A DNA stretch of 58,672 bases, taken from the IMG/VR virus record IMGVR_UViG_3300008108_003686, positions 1-58,672 of that record. One strand, given 5' to 3'. Source of the DNA: a virus. A program made the translations under genes and the position numbers. Below the pieces are notes generated by a model. It was not told the origin of the DNA and ran no database searches. It saw nothing but the letters and a program-made list of their open reading frames with translations. Of the stretch, positions 1-12,500 are shown piece by piece; within the stretch, counting starts at the first letter, position 1, and each line of letters opens with the position of its first letter.

Positions 1-1
1 G

Positions 2-3000
2 GGAGTGGACCTTGTCTTTGAAAATCAGTTTGGAGATAACAATCTCTATCTCGATGTAAATTCACGCAGGCTTGGTATCAATACCAATGCTATGCCTAGA
101 GAACTTACAGTTGACGGAACTATATCCACTGTAGGGTTAATAGTTGATAATGATGCACAGTTAACTAATCTCTACCTTGACGGAGATACTGGAACTATAA
201 CCAGCTATACCGGCAATGTAACTATAAATGCCACAGGCACTTTGTTTGCTGACATTTTAGAAACTCCCAGTTTAATTTTCAATGACAACTATATTCAAGG
301 CGTTATTAGCAATGAAAATATAGAGCTATCGCCTCACGGTACAGGTATAGTATTACTTGACGGAAATGCTACGATTGCGGGAAACATAGAAGGAAATGAC
401 GGGTTAACATTAAAGAGCAATATTACATTCGGTGATAATAATACCCTTGACACCTTAGCATTTACCGCAGAAATAATAGGCGACCTAATACCTACGTTGA
501 ATGAAGTTTATAGCATTGGTTCTTCAGATACAAAATGGAATGAATTACACACTGAGTTAATCAACGGCGAATTCTTAATCACTGAAGATATTACTTCTGT
601 AGCTAATATTAATCCTAACGTAGCTCTTAGACCGGGAAATTCATATTACGTTAGTACATTAGGTGAAGACAGTGGTATATGGAATGACGGTACTCATCAG
701 CTCGGCGGATTTAGAACTATCAAACATGCTTTAAGTTTTGCCACCAACGGTGACACGGTTACTATCTATCCAGGAGTATATCAAGAAACATTTCCGTTAG
801 AAGTGCCAGCCGGTGTTACAGTCAACGGTACAGACATTAGAACTGTAATTGTTGAACCAGACTCTAGCAGTGAGTTTAAAGATTGTTTTTTACTTAATGC
901 TGGATCAACTGTTTCAAATCTCACAGTAAGAGATTTCTTTTATAACGAAACAACCAACGAAGGGTACGGTTTTAGATTTGCTGATGGATATGATGCTTCT
1001 GAAAGATCGCCATATGTACAAAACGTAACTGTTATAACACAAGAAGTTACCGGAACATTAACACCTACTAATATCACAGTTGGCCCAGCACCCACTGGCG
1101 TGTCATTGACTAGTGATAGTGTAACTTTATCTAAAACATTTTACAGCCAAGCTCTTGTAGATTCGCTAGTAGGTCAAACCGCAGTTATTGATAGGTATCC
1201 TAATCCTCCTCTATTCTACACAGTTATATCAATTGCCACCGAACCTTTATCTCCAACAGAGTGGAGAATGACCGTTGATACAACTTTTAATCCAGCCGGT
1301 CAGCTTAAACCTATTAGCTTCTATCCAGATGTTGGAACAACACAGATCATTACAAACGATATTTGGGATACCTCAGGAAGTTCAGTTGGTGAAAAATGGG
1401 TAGCATATTTCAAAACTAATTTACCGGCTAACTTTGAAACTACTGTAGAAGCAGGGTGGACTATTAATGTAGCAGGCACAATATACATTGTTGATTATAT
1501 AATTGAAGACCCAATTAATACTAATCAGTGGAGAATTTATGTAACTACATCACTAGTTGGCGGTGTTGGTATTCCGATATTTTCATCTCCTACAGGATCT
1601 GCCGCAGCACCCGCTGGTAGAGGTGCTTTAGTTGATGGTAGTGCTGTAGTGCCGCAGTCAATAACAGCCAGCATGTTATTCCATTCTGTGACATTTATAG
1701 TTCCTAACTCTGTTGGACTATACATGACTAACGGTGTTAGAGTCGAGTGGTTAAATTCATTTACATATTTTGCCAGTAAAGGTCTGTATGCTACTAACGG
1801 TAGTCTAGGAAGATTAAGCTCAGACGGATCTACTACAATCTATGGAGCAGAATTAAGGAGTATTGGCTCTGCTAATGTGTATGGCAACGTTGGTGCCGAG
1901 GGCGACGGCGACAGTGTATTGATGTATCTGATTAATCATAACTTTGCCTACATTGGCACAGGTACTAATGTCACAAATGATCCTACTACAGTTATACAAG
2001 TCAATGAAACTGTTACCCTAAACAATGCTAGAATATACTGGCAAAGTGATGACCATAATGGCAATTTCCGTGTAGGCGAAGCATTTTTTGTAGACCAAGA
2101 AACCGGACTTGTAACATTTAATGGTATTGGACAAAGTGTCAGCGGTATTAATGAAATTATTTTCTCAGATGGCACCGATATAACAATTTTAAATGCTGAA
2201 AAAATTGAAACCGGTGACGTTATATTTCAGGGTAATTTATTATCAACTGCTACAGGCGACTTAAACATTAAATCTGCGGTAGCTCCGCAAACACTACAAA
2301 CTAGTAATATCGCAGGTAACCTAGATCTAACAGGAAATCTTAGCATAGATGGTACTATCAACATTGGTAATGCTGGTGCTATAGATACTGTAACATTTGC
2401 CAGCGAGGTTGATAGTGATATTATTCCTAAATATCCTAATGTTTCTTCATTAGGCTCGTCAGTACTAACTTGGAATTCTATCTGGTTAGGTAAAGCCGAT
2501 TTTGGTGAGATTGTATTTGACGACAATAAAATTTATACTAAATCTAGTAACAGTGATTTAGAATTATATGCCGCAGGCACAGGAAAAGTTATCTTTGACG
2601 CATTACAAGTAGAGACAGGGTTTGATGCTGTTAATATTTTAAATCTCAAAGATACAAATATCTTAGGAGCATTTACACAAACTGGAAATCAAATACTCAC
2701 AGGCAATACAACAGTGAGTGGCGATTATCAGTTATCTAACAACCTCGCATTATCAGTTCCTAGTTTAAGTTTTGGCGACATATCTGTTGATAGTAATGTA
2801 ATATCTACAGCACAATCAAATTCAGATCTTGAATTACGTGCTAACGGCACTGGAAATATCTATGTGCCTATTAACGATGTACAAATAGATCAAAATTTAA
2901 TATACAACAATATTAATTCGTCTAACGTACAACTCTCTCAGATAACATCAGATATTTTTGATGCGGGAGTTAAAATATACGGAAACGTAATAGAAACACC

Positions 3001-6000
3001 CGCACAAGATTTAATAGTAAATGCCGACGGCACAGGAAAAGTAAAAACTGATAGTCTACTAATAGATCAAGATTTAACCGTAAACGGAACAACAAATTTA
3101 AAATCAATTACAGTTGATTCTATAAACAGCACTAGCGAGATCATATTATCCGGCAACGCTGCAATTACTGGCAATCTTGCTATATCTAATAATTTAAATG
3201 TTAATTACATAGAATTTGAAGATATCTCTATTCAAGGCAACGTAATATCAACCACACTAGCTAATAATGATTTATTATTACAAGCAGCAGGTTTGGGAAA
3301 AGTTTTGTTACAGGAAAATGTTCTTGTAGACAATAATGTATCAGTACAAAATACAATTTCAACTAATCTAGCATCTATAGCATATCAAGTAACATCGTCT
3401 GCTATGATTTTAAACGGTGTTACCGTCACAGGTAATGCGATAGAATCTAATAATTTAAACACTAATTTAGTATTAGACCCTGTTGGATTATTAAACATAG
3501 TAGACACTGATTTAATTGCTGATACATATCTTTCAGTTTTGGGATCTAGCAACTTATTAGATTTAAACATATCAGCTACGGTAACACACACTAACGATCT
3601 AGTAAGAATAGGCAATGCTGATATTACGGGTGCTACTACAATACAGGGATTTTTATCAGTATCAGGAACCGGCCAATATCAAAATCTAAGAATAGAAGGA
3701 AATAGATTATCATCTAACACAAATATTGAATTATTGGCACAACCAGCTAGACTTGTCGTATTCAATGACGACCTAATAATTGAAAACAATTTAGAAATAC
3801 AAGGCGAGTTAATTTCTGATGATCTAACTGTTAGAACGCAGGCGACAGGATTATCAATTTTTGTCGATGATATTCTTGTACAAGAAAATTTTATTACAAC
3901 CACAGTATCTAACGCTGATCTTGAATTACGTGCTAACGGTACTGGTCAAGTTAATATCACTGACAATTTTGAAATTGACAATAACCTTACCATTTCTGGA
4001 ACATCGACATTACTGAATACTCAGATAACAGATCTAGTATTAGTAGGACAGTTAAACCAAACTGGAAACATTATCCAGACTGGCGATGTGAGTATTACAG
4101 GGGATTTGATAGCAGATCAGTTTACCAACGGCGATGTAATTATATCTGGAAATACGGTTGCTACTACTAGTTCAAATTCAGATTTAGAATTAATAGCATC
4201 GGGCGGGATCGGCAATATTGTAATACCGAATGCTAATGTAGTTATAGAAAATGATCTCACTGTAAATGACGCTTACATAGCTGTACAGAACATAACATTC
4301 CCTAATGACGTAGCCAGCGATATCTATGAAACTGATCAGATCAGAATCCAAAACAATTACATAGAAACAATTACTTCAAACACAGATCTAGAGTTAGCTG
4401 CACACGGTACCGGAAGAGTGACTGTACAACCTACACTAGAAATTGCTACAGGACAATTAAACTTAACTGGCAATTCTACTTTTACAGCTACGGCTATTGA
4501 TGGCATATTTGGATTAACCGGAACAAAACAACATACTGGAGCATATAATCTAGCAGGGGAATATAATCTAACCGGTAATTTAACAACCAACGGTCAAGCT
4601 CTATTTGAAGATTATAACTTTATTGATTTTAGAATTGCCACTACTACCTCAAACAGCAATATTGATCTTAGAGCCCAAGGCTCTGCTAAAATCTTGCTAA
4701 ATGATTCTGCTTTACTGAGTCAGAATTTGTCAGTTGCTGGCGATATATTTTCTAGGAACATTACGGGTACAACTATACTCACAGATACATTGTTTAACGA
4801 CGACATCCGTATCAAAGATAATTTTATAGAGACCACACTATCAAACAGTAATTTACATCTATTAGGGTCAGGCACTGGTAGAGTTATATTAGAAAAAACC
4901 AGTATCTTAAACAATATCATATCTACGGTAGATACTAATGCTAATTTGAATGTGGTTCCGTTTACTGGCAGAATAGTAGACTTTGATAAGACCGATGCTG
5001 TTAAATTACCTACAGGGACCAGTCTCAATAAATTAACCGGTCTAACAGGAGAATTAAGATTTAATACCTCTGTATCTAGATTTGAAGGTTGGACTAACAA
5101 CGGTGCTATAACTTACGGGGGTATTTTTTCTAGAAATCGTGCTACTTCTGTAAGAGCATTAGATACTGATGTTTTAGATTTTAGAGTAAACAATGTTTCT
5201 AGGATGAGTATTAACAGTTCTACAGTTAATCTTACAGCACTATTAACAGGGTCGTTGCTATTCAGTGGTAACACTATTTCTAGCATCAGCAACAGTGACA
5301 TAAATTTAACACCGGGCGGCATTAATGGGGATATAGTCTACAGTATAGACTCGTCCGGACAAATGTTAAGTGCTCCGGCTACCGCAAGAACTCTAAGAGG
5401 AATATTTTTTAAACCTGACGGAACTGTGGCATTTTCTTATAACAATCGCAATGTGGTTTCTTATCCCTTATCAACACCATGGGATATTTCGTCAATTGGA
5501 GATCATACAACCTTTTCAATTCAAGATCTAAATGCTATAACCGTTGGCGGTATGGGAACGTTAAACAATACAGGGCCTTATTTTAAATACGATGGCACAA
5601 AATTTTGGGTTATGGGCAATGGTGGTGGATTTCTTAATCTTAATGTTTTTGTTTTTGAATATAGTTTATCAACCCCTTGGGATATAACAACGGCTAGCCA
5701 TATCAATAAAGTAAATATCGGAATAATTGCGTTATCTCAACCTTGGTTCAATGCTGACGGAACAAAATTTTATGAAATAAATCGGAACACTGCGGTAAGT
5801 CAAGTATCATTTCAGGTATACACCTGTGCGACAGCTTGGACAATAGTTGGCATGACTGGGCCAACCACATATACTTTCTCACTTCCTACAGGATATTATG
5901 CTAAAGGACAAGCGTTTAACGATGACGGAACAGCATTTTGGGCCATTATAAGCAACGGATCAAACACATTTATAAGAAACTATACTCTAGGCACAGCCTG

Positions 6001-6454
6001 GGATGTTACAACAATGACTTTTGTCATTGACTATCCTAGTTCTTTATCATACACTGAAGGCATTTATCAAAGAGCATCGTCGACTGATCTATATCTACAT
6101 ACCTCAACCACTATTTCAAAATTCATACCAGATACCCTAAATGTTGTTATGGGTGATATTCTGTTTACCGGTACTACATTAACTAATACAGATCCTACAG
6201 AAAATATGGTTTTACAAAATACCGGATCTGGATACATTAAATTTAACACAACCACAGCACTAGTAATACCCACCGGCGATTCTGATAGTCGACCAGCAAT
6301 GCCCGAAGTTGGTGATATTCGATTCAATACCGATCTTAGTGCCCCTGAAGTTTTTAACGGTATTGCTTACTCTACTCTAGCAGGTACATCAACAAACGCT
6401 ACTTTAGCAGAAATACAAGAGCTAAATGAGATCTACGCCATCCTACTTGGTTAA
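2..6454 (+). CDS. Giant repeat-containing virion fibre protein, 5' end cut by window edge
   Basis: The reading frame is already open at base 2. The GTG at 5 is an internal Val: the paralogue at 6574 has the matching GVDLAFE at about residues 20-26, so roughly 20 N-terminal residues are missing. About 2150 residues are visible. A pectin-lyase-like beta-helix segment lies near residues 213-320 (YPGVYQETFPLEVPAGVTV). The family motif DDHNGNFRVG is near 683. Then come at least eight copies of an SNSDLELRANGTG-like repeat to about 1640. An RFNTSVSRFEGW fibre motif is near 1680. A propeller-like insert (repeats F-x-x-DGT-x-F and LSTPWDI) spans about 1787-2045, and a second RFNTD motif is near the C-terminus. 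I infer a tail-fibre or baseplate-attached virion protein; no enzyme motif is visible. The stop is TAA at 6452-6454. Confidence 0.85.
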   Translation, partial: GVDLVFENQFGDNNLYLDVNSRRLGINTNAMPRELTVDGTISTVGLIVDNDAQLTNLYLDGDTGTITSYTGNVTINATGTLFADILETPSLIFNDNYIQGVISNENIELSPHGTGIVLLDGNATIAGNIEGNDGLTLKSNITFGDNNTLDTLAFTAEIIGDLIPTLNEVYSIGSSDTKWNELHTELINGEFLITEDITSVANINPNVALRPGNSYYVSTLGEDSGIWNDGTHQLGGFRTIKHALSFATNGDTVTIYPGVYQETFPLEVPAGVTVNGTDIRTVIVEPDSSSEFKDCFLLNAGSTVSNLTVRDFFYNETTNEGYGFRFADGYDASERSPYVQNVTVITQEVTGTLTPTNITVGPAPTGVSLTSDSVTLSKTFYSQALVDSLVGQTAVIDRYPNPPLFYTVISIATEPLSPTEWRMTVDTTFNPAGQLKPISFYPDVGTTQIITNDIWDTSGSSVGEKWVAYFKTNLPANFETTVEAGWTINVAGTIYIVDYIIEDPINTNQWRIYVTTSLVGGVGIPIFSSPTGSAAAPAGRGALVDGSAVVPQSITASMLFHSVTFIVPNSVGLYMTNGVRVEWLNSFTYFASKGLYATNGSLGRLSSDGSTTIYGAELRSIGSANVYGNVGAEGDGDSVLMYLINHNFAYIGTGTNVTNDPTTVIQVNETVTLNNARIYWQSDDHNGNFRVGEAFFVDQETGLVTFNGIGQSVSGINEIIFSDGTDITILNAEKIETGDVIFQGNLLSTATGDLNIKSAVAPQTLQTSNIAGNLDLTGNLSIDGTINIGNAGAIDTVTFASEVDSDIIPKYPNVSSLGSSVLTWNSIWLGKADFGEIVFDDNKIYTKSSNSDLELYAAGTGKVIFDALQVETGFDAVNILNLKDTNILGAFTQTGNQILTGNTTVSGDYQLSNNLALSVPSLSFGDISVDSNVISTAQSNSDLELRANGTGNIYVPINDVQIDQNLIYNNINSSNVQLSQITSDIFDAGVKIYGNVIETPAQDLIVNADGTGKVKTDSLLIDQDLTVNGTTNLKSITVDSINSTSEIILSGNAAITGNLAISNNLNVNYIEFEDISIQGNVISTTLANNDLLLQAAGLGKVLLQENVLVDNNVSVQNTISTNLASIAYQVTSSAMILNGVTVTGNAIESNNLNTNLVLDPVGLLNIVDTDLIADTYLSVLGSSNLLDLNISATVTHTNDLVRIGNADITGATTIQGFLSVSGTGQYQNLRIEGNRLSSNTNIELLAQPARLVVFNDDLIIENNLEIQGELISDDLTVRTQATGLSIFVDDILVQENFITTTVSNADLELRANGTGQVNITDNFEIDNNLTISGTSTLLNTQITDLVLVGQLNQTGNIIQTGDVSITGDLIADQFTNGDVIISGNTVATTSSNSDLELIASGGIGNIVIPNANVVIENDLTVNDAYIAVQNITFPNDVASDIYETDQIRIQNNYIETITSNTDLELAAHGTGRVTVQPTLEIATGQLNLTGNSTFTATAIDGIFGLTGTKQHTGAYNLAGEYNLTGNLTTNGQALFEDYNFIDFRIATTTSNSNIDLRAQGSAKILLNDSALLSQNLSVAGDIFSRNITGTTILTDTLFNDDIRIKDNFIETTLSNSNLHLLGSGTGRVILEKTSILNNIISTVDTNANLNVVPFTGRIVDFDKTDAVKLPTGTSLNKLTGLTGELRFNTSVSRFEGWTNNGAITYGGIFSRNRATSVRALDTDVLDFRVNNVSRMSINSSTVNLTALLTGSLLFSGNTISSISNSDINLTPGGINGDIVYSIDSSGQMLSAPATARTLRGIFFKPDGTVAFSYNNRNVVSYPLSTPWDISSIGDHTTFSIQDLNAITVGGMGTLNNTGPYFKYDGTKFWVMGNGGGFLNLNVFVFEYSLSTPWDITTASHINKVNIGIIALSQPWFNADGTKFYEINRNTAVSQVSFQVYTCATAWTIVGMTGPTTYTFSLPTGYYAKGQAFNDDGTAFWAIISNGSNTFIRNYTLGTAWDVTTMTFVIDYPSSLSYTEGIYQRASSTDLYLHTSTTISKFIPDTLNVVMGDILFTGTTLTNTDPTENMVLQNTGSGYIKFNTTTALVIPTGDSDSRPAMPEVGDIRFNTDLSAPEVFNGIAYSTLAGTSTNATLAEIQELNEIYAILLG

Positions 6455-6465
6455 TCTACCCAAAC

Positions 6466-6473
6466 GATAAATA
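6466..6473 (+). promoter_or_regulatory. T4-like late promoter
   Basis: GATAAATA followed by CTATT reproduces the extended T4 late promoter pattern (TATAAATACTATT) except at the first base. With T4 spacing the +1 would be about 6479. It serves the giant gene at 6574. Confidence 0.75.
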
Positions 6474-6481
6474 CTATTGAT

Positions 6482-6556
6482 TACAAGGACGACCAATCCT
6501 TGTATGGTTAAACTGTGGTAAACCCGCAATGTAAGGTGGTTAACCGTGAAACACGG
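6482..6556 (+). promoter_or_regulatory. Structured 5' leader with two hairpins
   Basis: A perfect 8-bp hairpin (TACAAGGA / TCCTTGTA, 7-base loop) occupies 6482-6504, three bases after the predicted late +1. A second hairpin (CCGTG-AAA-CACGG) occupies 6544-6556, eight bases before the AGGAG ribosome site at 6564-6568. Neither has a T-run, so they are not terminators. An mRNA-stabilising or translation-tuning role is inferred. Confidence 0.5.
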
Positions 6557-6573
6557 GGTGAAAAGGAGAGCGA

Positions 6574-9500
6574 ATGAGCCAGCTTGGTCGAATTAGCGGT
6601 CCGCTCTTAAAGGCTAACCTTCTACGCCAAGGTGTGGATCTGGCCTTTGAGACCGACCTACTTTATCTTGATGTTAACAATAGGCGAATCGGCATAAAGA
6701 CTGCTACTCCTAGTCACGAACTTCAAGTAAACGGCACGACCCGCACAACAAATTTAGAAGTCACAGGCTCTACGGCACAAATTGGAGACTTCTTATTTTC
6801 ACCAAACACGATAACATACGACGGCGATTTAACTTTTAATCTGCCAGAAGGTTCTGCTCTAAGAACCAGTAAGTTTTCCATAGATTCAATAGATATTTTT
6901 AATAATATCATAGCTACTAATGAATCTAATGCTAATTTAGAAATACGCCCAAGTGGTACTGGTATAATAGACATCAAGTCTGGAGTACAGGTTGCTGGAG
7001 ATCTACAAGTTGATGGAGCAATTACCGCAGACGGTAATATTGTATTAGGAGATGCTACTACTGATACTATTACTTTCAACGCAGAAATTAACAGTAACAT
7101 AATTCCTGATGCTAACGAAGCATACAATATAGGATCAAACCCGATTACAGGCGGCAAACGCTGGTACGATGTTTGGACTAGAAATTTATACGCTGATATA
7201 ATTACTTCTCAGAATTTAATTATTGACGGTGTTAATATTTCAGCACTTCCCGGAAATATGCTTTATGTGTCAGCAGTTAACGGCAACGATACACATGAAG
7301 GCGAACATCCAAACGATTCTTTAAGAACTTTAAAATATGCCTTGAGCATAGCCCCTGCCGGAACAACCATATATCTTTATCCCGGAGTTTACGAAGAGGC
7401 ATTTCCGTTAGAAGTTCCTGTAGGAGTTACGGTAAAAGGCACAGGTATACGCTCCGTAAGAATTGTACCAACTACTGCTACAGAATACAATGACTGTTTC
7501 TTAATGAACGGAGAAACAACCGTAGAAGATTTAACTGTAGCAGATTTTTATAGCGGCGGAAATTATTTTACAGTTACTTCAGCAGCACCCGGAACAACTA
7601 CAGTAGACGTAGGAACTTCACCGTTCGCTCATGCTTATGTTAGCGGCGGAACTATTGAATTTATTGACAGCAGCAGCGGAAACATTACAGGAGCAACTTA
7701 TACTCATACTACAGGCGTCCTGGTACTAACACACACCGGCGGAACTGCTAGCCTTGGAGATAGAGTTTTCCTTTCCAACTTAACATTTAGCTGTAATGGT
7801 GGCAACAGGGTATTTCCAGACAACGGTTATGCTTTCCGTTTTGCTACAGATTTTGAAGTAACAACTAGATCACCGTATGTAAGAAACATTTCAGTATTAA
7901 CCAAAGGTACTATAGTTGGCGTAGGCGATCCTTTGGGATTTGGATCAGCAGACGCAGGTAAAGGTGCTTATGTAGACGGTGCGTATGCTACTGCTACATC
8001 TAGAGAAGCATCAATGTTATTCCATTCTGTAACATTTATCACTCCTGGCGTAGATGCTCTATCGGCTACCAACGGTGCTAGAGTAGAATGGTTAAATTCA
8101 TTCACTTATTATGCCAACAAAGGTATAAGTTTATTCAGCAGCAACGATGGGTTTGCTGGCGATGGAAAGACTCGAATAAAAATTTCAAATACTACAGGAA
8201 CTTGGCAAGTAGGCGATACTATAAGTTATTATGACACAGACGGAACCACAGTACTTGCTAGTGGTATTATTGAAAGTATAGACGGGGATTTTTATAATAT
8301 TGACGGTAAGAGTCTAGGATGGGAGACTCCAGAAGATCGCATAGGCAAAACAGTATCATTAGGCGGTGACGCTAAACTAAGCACAGCACAGAAAAAATTT
8401 GGCACAGCAAGTTTAGTATTAGACGGCACTGGGGATTTTATCACATATTCTAGTCAACCAGATTTTGGTTACGGTACTGGTGATTTTACTATTGAATTTT
8501 TCTGGAGACCAACTGCCCTAGGAATACAGCAGGTATTATTAGACTGTAGAACAGCTAGTAACGACACAGCGGTATACCTTGAAATGAACGCTGCCGGCAA
8601 CATTAGATTGTTTGTTAGTAATGCCTATAGAATTACATCAAGTGCGGCCTGTACCGCAGGTACATTTAATCATATCGCACTGTTTAGAGTCGGCGGAGTA
8701 ACTAAACTTGCTGTTAACGGAACCGTAACACCTACTACCTATACAGATGCTAACAATTATCCAGAAAGACCATTGAGAGTTGGAGCAAGCTGGACTGGCA
8801 GTTCTCCATCAACTGGTTATGTTGACGAACTGCGTGTAGTCAAAGGTGTAGCCAAATATACTACTTCAGTAACTGTACCTACAGCAGCCTTTACCAGCGA
8901 TACTTCAACAGTATTGTTATTACATTTTAATGGTACAAATAATTCAACTATCATTTTAGATGACGGTAACACTACACAAGACATCAGAAATACAACTACA
9001 AGCGGAACTGCTTCTGCTATAGATTTTGCTGACTATTCGGACTTTGGTGCTGAATTAAGAAGTATTGGCTCTGCCTGCGTATACGGCAACTATGGAGCAT
9101 ATGGCGACGGCGACGGCGTTATTGCGTATCTCATTGGACAAAACTTAGCCTACATTGGCAACGGAGGAGACTCTAATAATGACCCTACCACAGTTATACA
9201 AGCCAACGAAGTAGTTGAAACTAATCGTGCTAAGATTTATTATACATCGGTTGATCACAAAGGCGATTTCCGTGTAGGCGATCAGTTTTATATTAATCAA
9301 GATACTGGCGAAGTTATTTTTAGTAACTCTAACGTAGCAGTAACAGGCAGTTTGCTATTCAATGACGGCGTAAATCAAACATATATCGACGCTACTAAAA
9401 TTGAAACTGGCGATTTCCGTATATCAAATAATACTGTAGAAACACTGACTCAAGTAATGAATATCAATTCATTTACAGGTGAAGTTAATTTCTTAAACAA

Positions 9501-12500
9501 TGTTAATATCGCAGGCGATCTTGACGTAACAGGTAATGTAACGATTGGCGGCAATATTACCATAGGCGATCAAACCACAGATTCTGTCAACATAGAAGCT
9601 AGGATTGACAGCGACATTATTCCTAAATTAAACGATACATACGACCTAGGAACAACTGTTGAGCGTTGGAGACAGATTTTTGTTAACAGACTAACTGCTG
9701 ATAACATTGAAATTGTAGATAATAAGATTTCAACATTAGATTCAAATAGTGATTTAGAATTATCCGCAGCAGGCACTGGTAAAGTCCTTATACCTAGCAA
9801 CAATTTACAAGTTAATGATACGTTTACAGTACTTGGTACTACAAATCTTCAAACAACTAATATCGTAGGTGCTTTAAATCTAACTGGTAATAGCACCATC
9901 ACAGGCGATGTGATACAGAATGGTGATCTAAGTGTTAGTGGCTCATTCTTCGCAGCTTCACTAGATCTTGAAAATATTGAAATTGTACAGAATAATATCC
10001 GTACAAAAAATAGCAATCAAGACCTCCAACTTGAAGCAGCAGGCACAGGAAAGATTTATGTTCCATCAAACGATGTACAGATTGATCAAGATCTAACAGT
10101 CGACGGTCAAATTACTGGTGTGAATATAAACAATACTGGCACAGTTACTTCAACTACAATTAGAAATGAAAATATTGTAATCAACAGCAACACGATTACA
10201 ACAACATTATCAAATTCAGATTTAGAGCTTAGGTCAAACGGCACCGGAAAGATATACGTATCAGCGAGTGACGTACAAATTGACGAAGACCTAGAAGTTA
10301 TAGGAAATACTAATTTAACCGTTACAAATATCACAGGTACTTTAACTGTAAACGGCAACATTATACAAGTTGGCAACTATACACAAACTGGAGATTTATC
10401 CGTAACAGGAAATATTTCAGTAGGAAATGCTGCTCAGTTTGAAAATGTTTTGATAGATGACAATTTCATAACAACTACCATATCAAACAGTGATCTAGAA
10501 CTTAGAGCAGCAGGTACTGGTAAAGTAATTGTAGATGGTACTGACCTTGAAGTTACTGGGGACTTGGTTGTAGTTGGAGATATTTCTTCTAATACATTAA
10601 ATGTTGCTACAGATATAACTGCCGATAGGTATACCAACGGTAATATTTTAATAGAAAATAATGTAATATCAACCACTGATTCAAATAGTGATCTAGAACT
10701 AAGAGCCAACGGCACAGGTATTGTATCTGTAACCAGCGATCTTTATGTAAATCAAGACCTAACAGTGACCGGAGTTACTACGCTATTAGGCACCACAGAT
10801 GTTACAGGTGTTATAAATCACACAGGTGATTTAAATCAAACGGGCACAACTACACACACTGGAGATTACACACTAACAGGAAATCTCACAGTTACCAGCT
10901 ATGCTCAATTTGAAGATATCCGTATTGATGGTAATCAACTATACACAACAGATTCAAACAGCAATTTAGAATTATTTGCTAGCGGTTCAGGAATAATTTC
11001 TGTTCCATCTAACGATGTTACTGTTGGTCAAGATCTAACAGTTAATGGTACGTTGACTGTTGAAAACTTATCTCTAACCATTTTACAAACAGAAATAGTA
11101 CAGACCAGCGATGTTCGCATACAGAACAATTTTATAACTACTACACTGTCAAACTCGGATTTAGAATTACGTGCTAATGGTACAGGCAATGTGGTTGTTC
11201 CTGATGCTGACGTGTTAATACAAAATGATATAACTGTTTCTGGAATTACAGATTTACAAAACACAGATGTAACAGGTACACTAACACAAATAGGTAATAC
11301 CAATCATACTGGAAACACTACACAAACCGGCGACTATACACTCAACGGCAATTTAGATGTTAGCGGGCTAACAGAAATAGCCGATATACGTATTAACGGT
11401 AATCAGATTTCATCTGCCAACGGATTTAATCTAGTATTAGATGCTCCGGGCTCGGGTATAATCTATGTTCCAGAAAATGATGTATTAATAGAAAACGATC
11501 TTTTTGTTAACGGTACATTATATGCCAATAATGTTGTTGGTACATTTGGATCTTTACAGTCTAATGAAATAGATACAGGTGACATAGTAGTACGCGGTAA
11601 CAGAATTACCACTACGCTTTCTAATTCAGATCTAGAATTACGTGCCAACGGTACAGGCAGTGTGGTTATAGACAACACCGACCTAATTGTTAATGGCGGG
11701 TTGGTAGTTACAACAGATGTACAATTAAACAATACACAAATTACCGGCACATTGACTCACAATGGTGTAGCTAATCATACCGGTACAGTAAATCAAACCG
11801 GAGCTTATAATTTAACCGGAAACATGAATATTACTGGAACAGCTCAGTTTAGTAATATACGTGTAGAAGGAAATGTGATTAGAACTACTACTCCTGGTAG
11901 CGACCTTACATTCCAAGCTACAGGTGGCGGAATTATTATTGTGCCGTTTAACAACGTTGAAATCGCACAGAATCTAACAGTATCAGGAGATATTACTACT
12001 ACTGATATCGTAGCATCAGGCTCGGTAACAGCACCAATAATTAATTTAGGTTCAATTACAATCAGCGGTAATTTGATTACTACAAATACGTCAAATACCA
12101 ACTTAGAATTAAGAGCTAACGGCACCGGCGGTATAGAATTAGAATCAGTTATAGTAAATCAAAATCAGATATCTACACTAACCGATACTAATTTAATAAT
12201 AGCACCAAATGGTACCGGTATAGTAGATTTCCAAGGTACACAGGCAGTGAGATTGCCTAGAGGAACTGAGGCACAACGGCCTACCGGACAAGCGGGTTAT
12301 ATCAGATATAATACCGACGACAATTATTACGAAGGTTTTGATGGCACAAATTGGCGTAGATTAGACGGTGTATATGATTTAGATGAAAACACATATATCA
12401 CCCCCGAAACTACACCCGGTGCTAACGATAATGTAATCAGCTTTTATATCAACGGGCTTAATCGTGCTACCTTAAATGCTACCCAATTTTCTACAAGTAA

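Noticed and set aside
5-7. GTG at base 5 as the start of the first giant gene
   Set aside because: The paralogue shows about 20 conserved residues before this point (GVDLAFE); the frame is open to the window edge, so this GTG is an internal Val codon.
6504-6521. Five-codon leader peptide (MVKLW) before the second giant gene
   Set aside because: No ribosome site and no sign of attenuation; such tiny ORFs arise by chance.
2500-12300. Periodic repeats as a possible CRISPR or tandem DNA array
   Set aside because: The periodicity is at protein level inside open frames; DNA copies are diverged and spacing is irregular.
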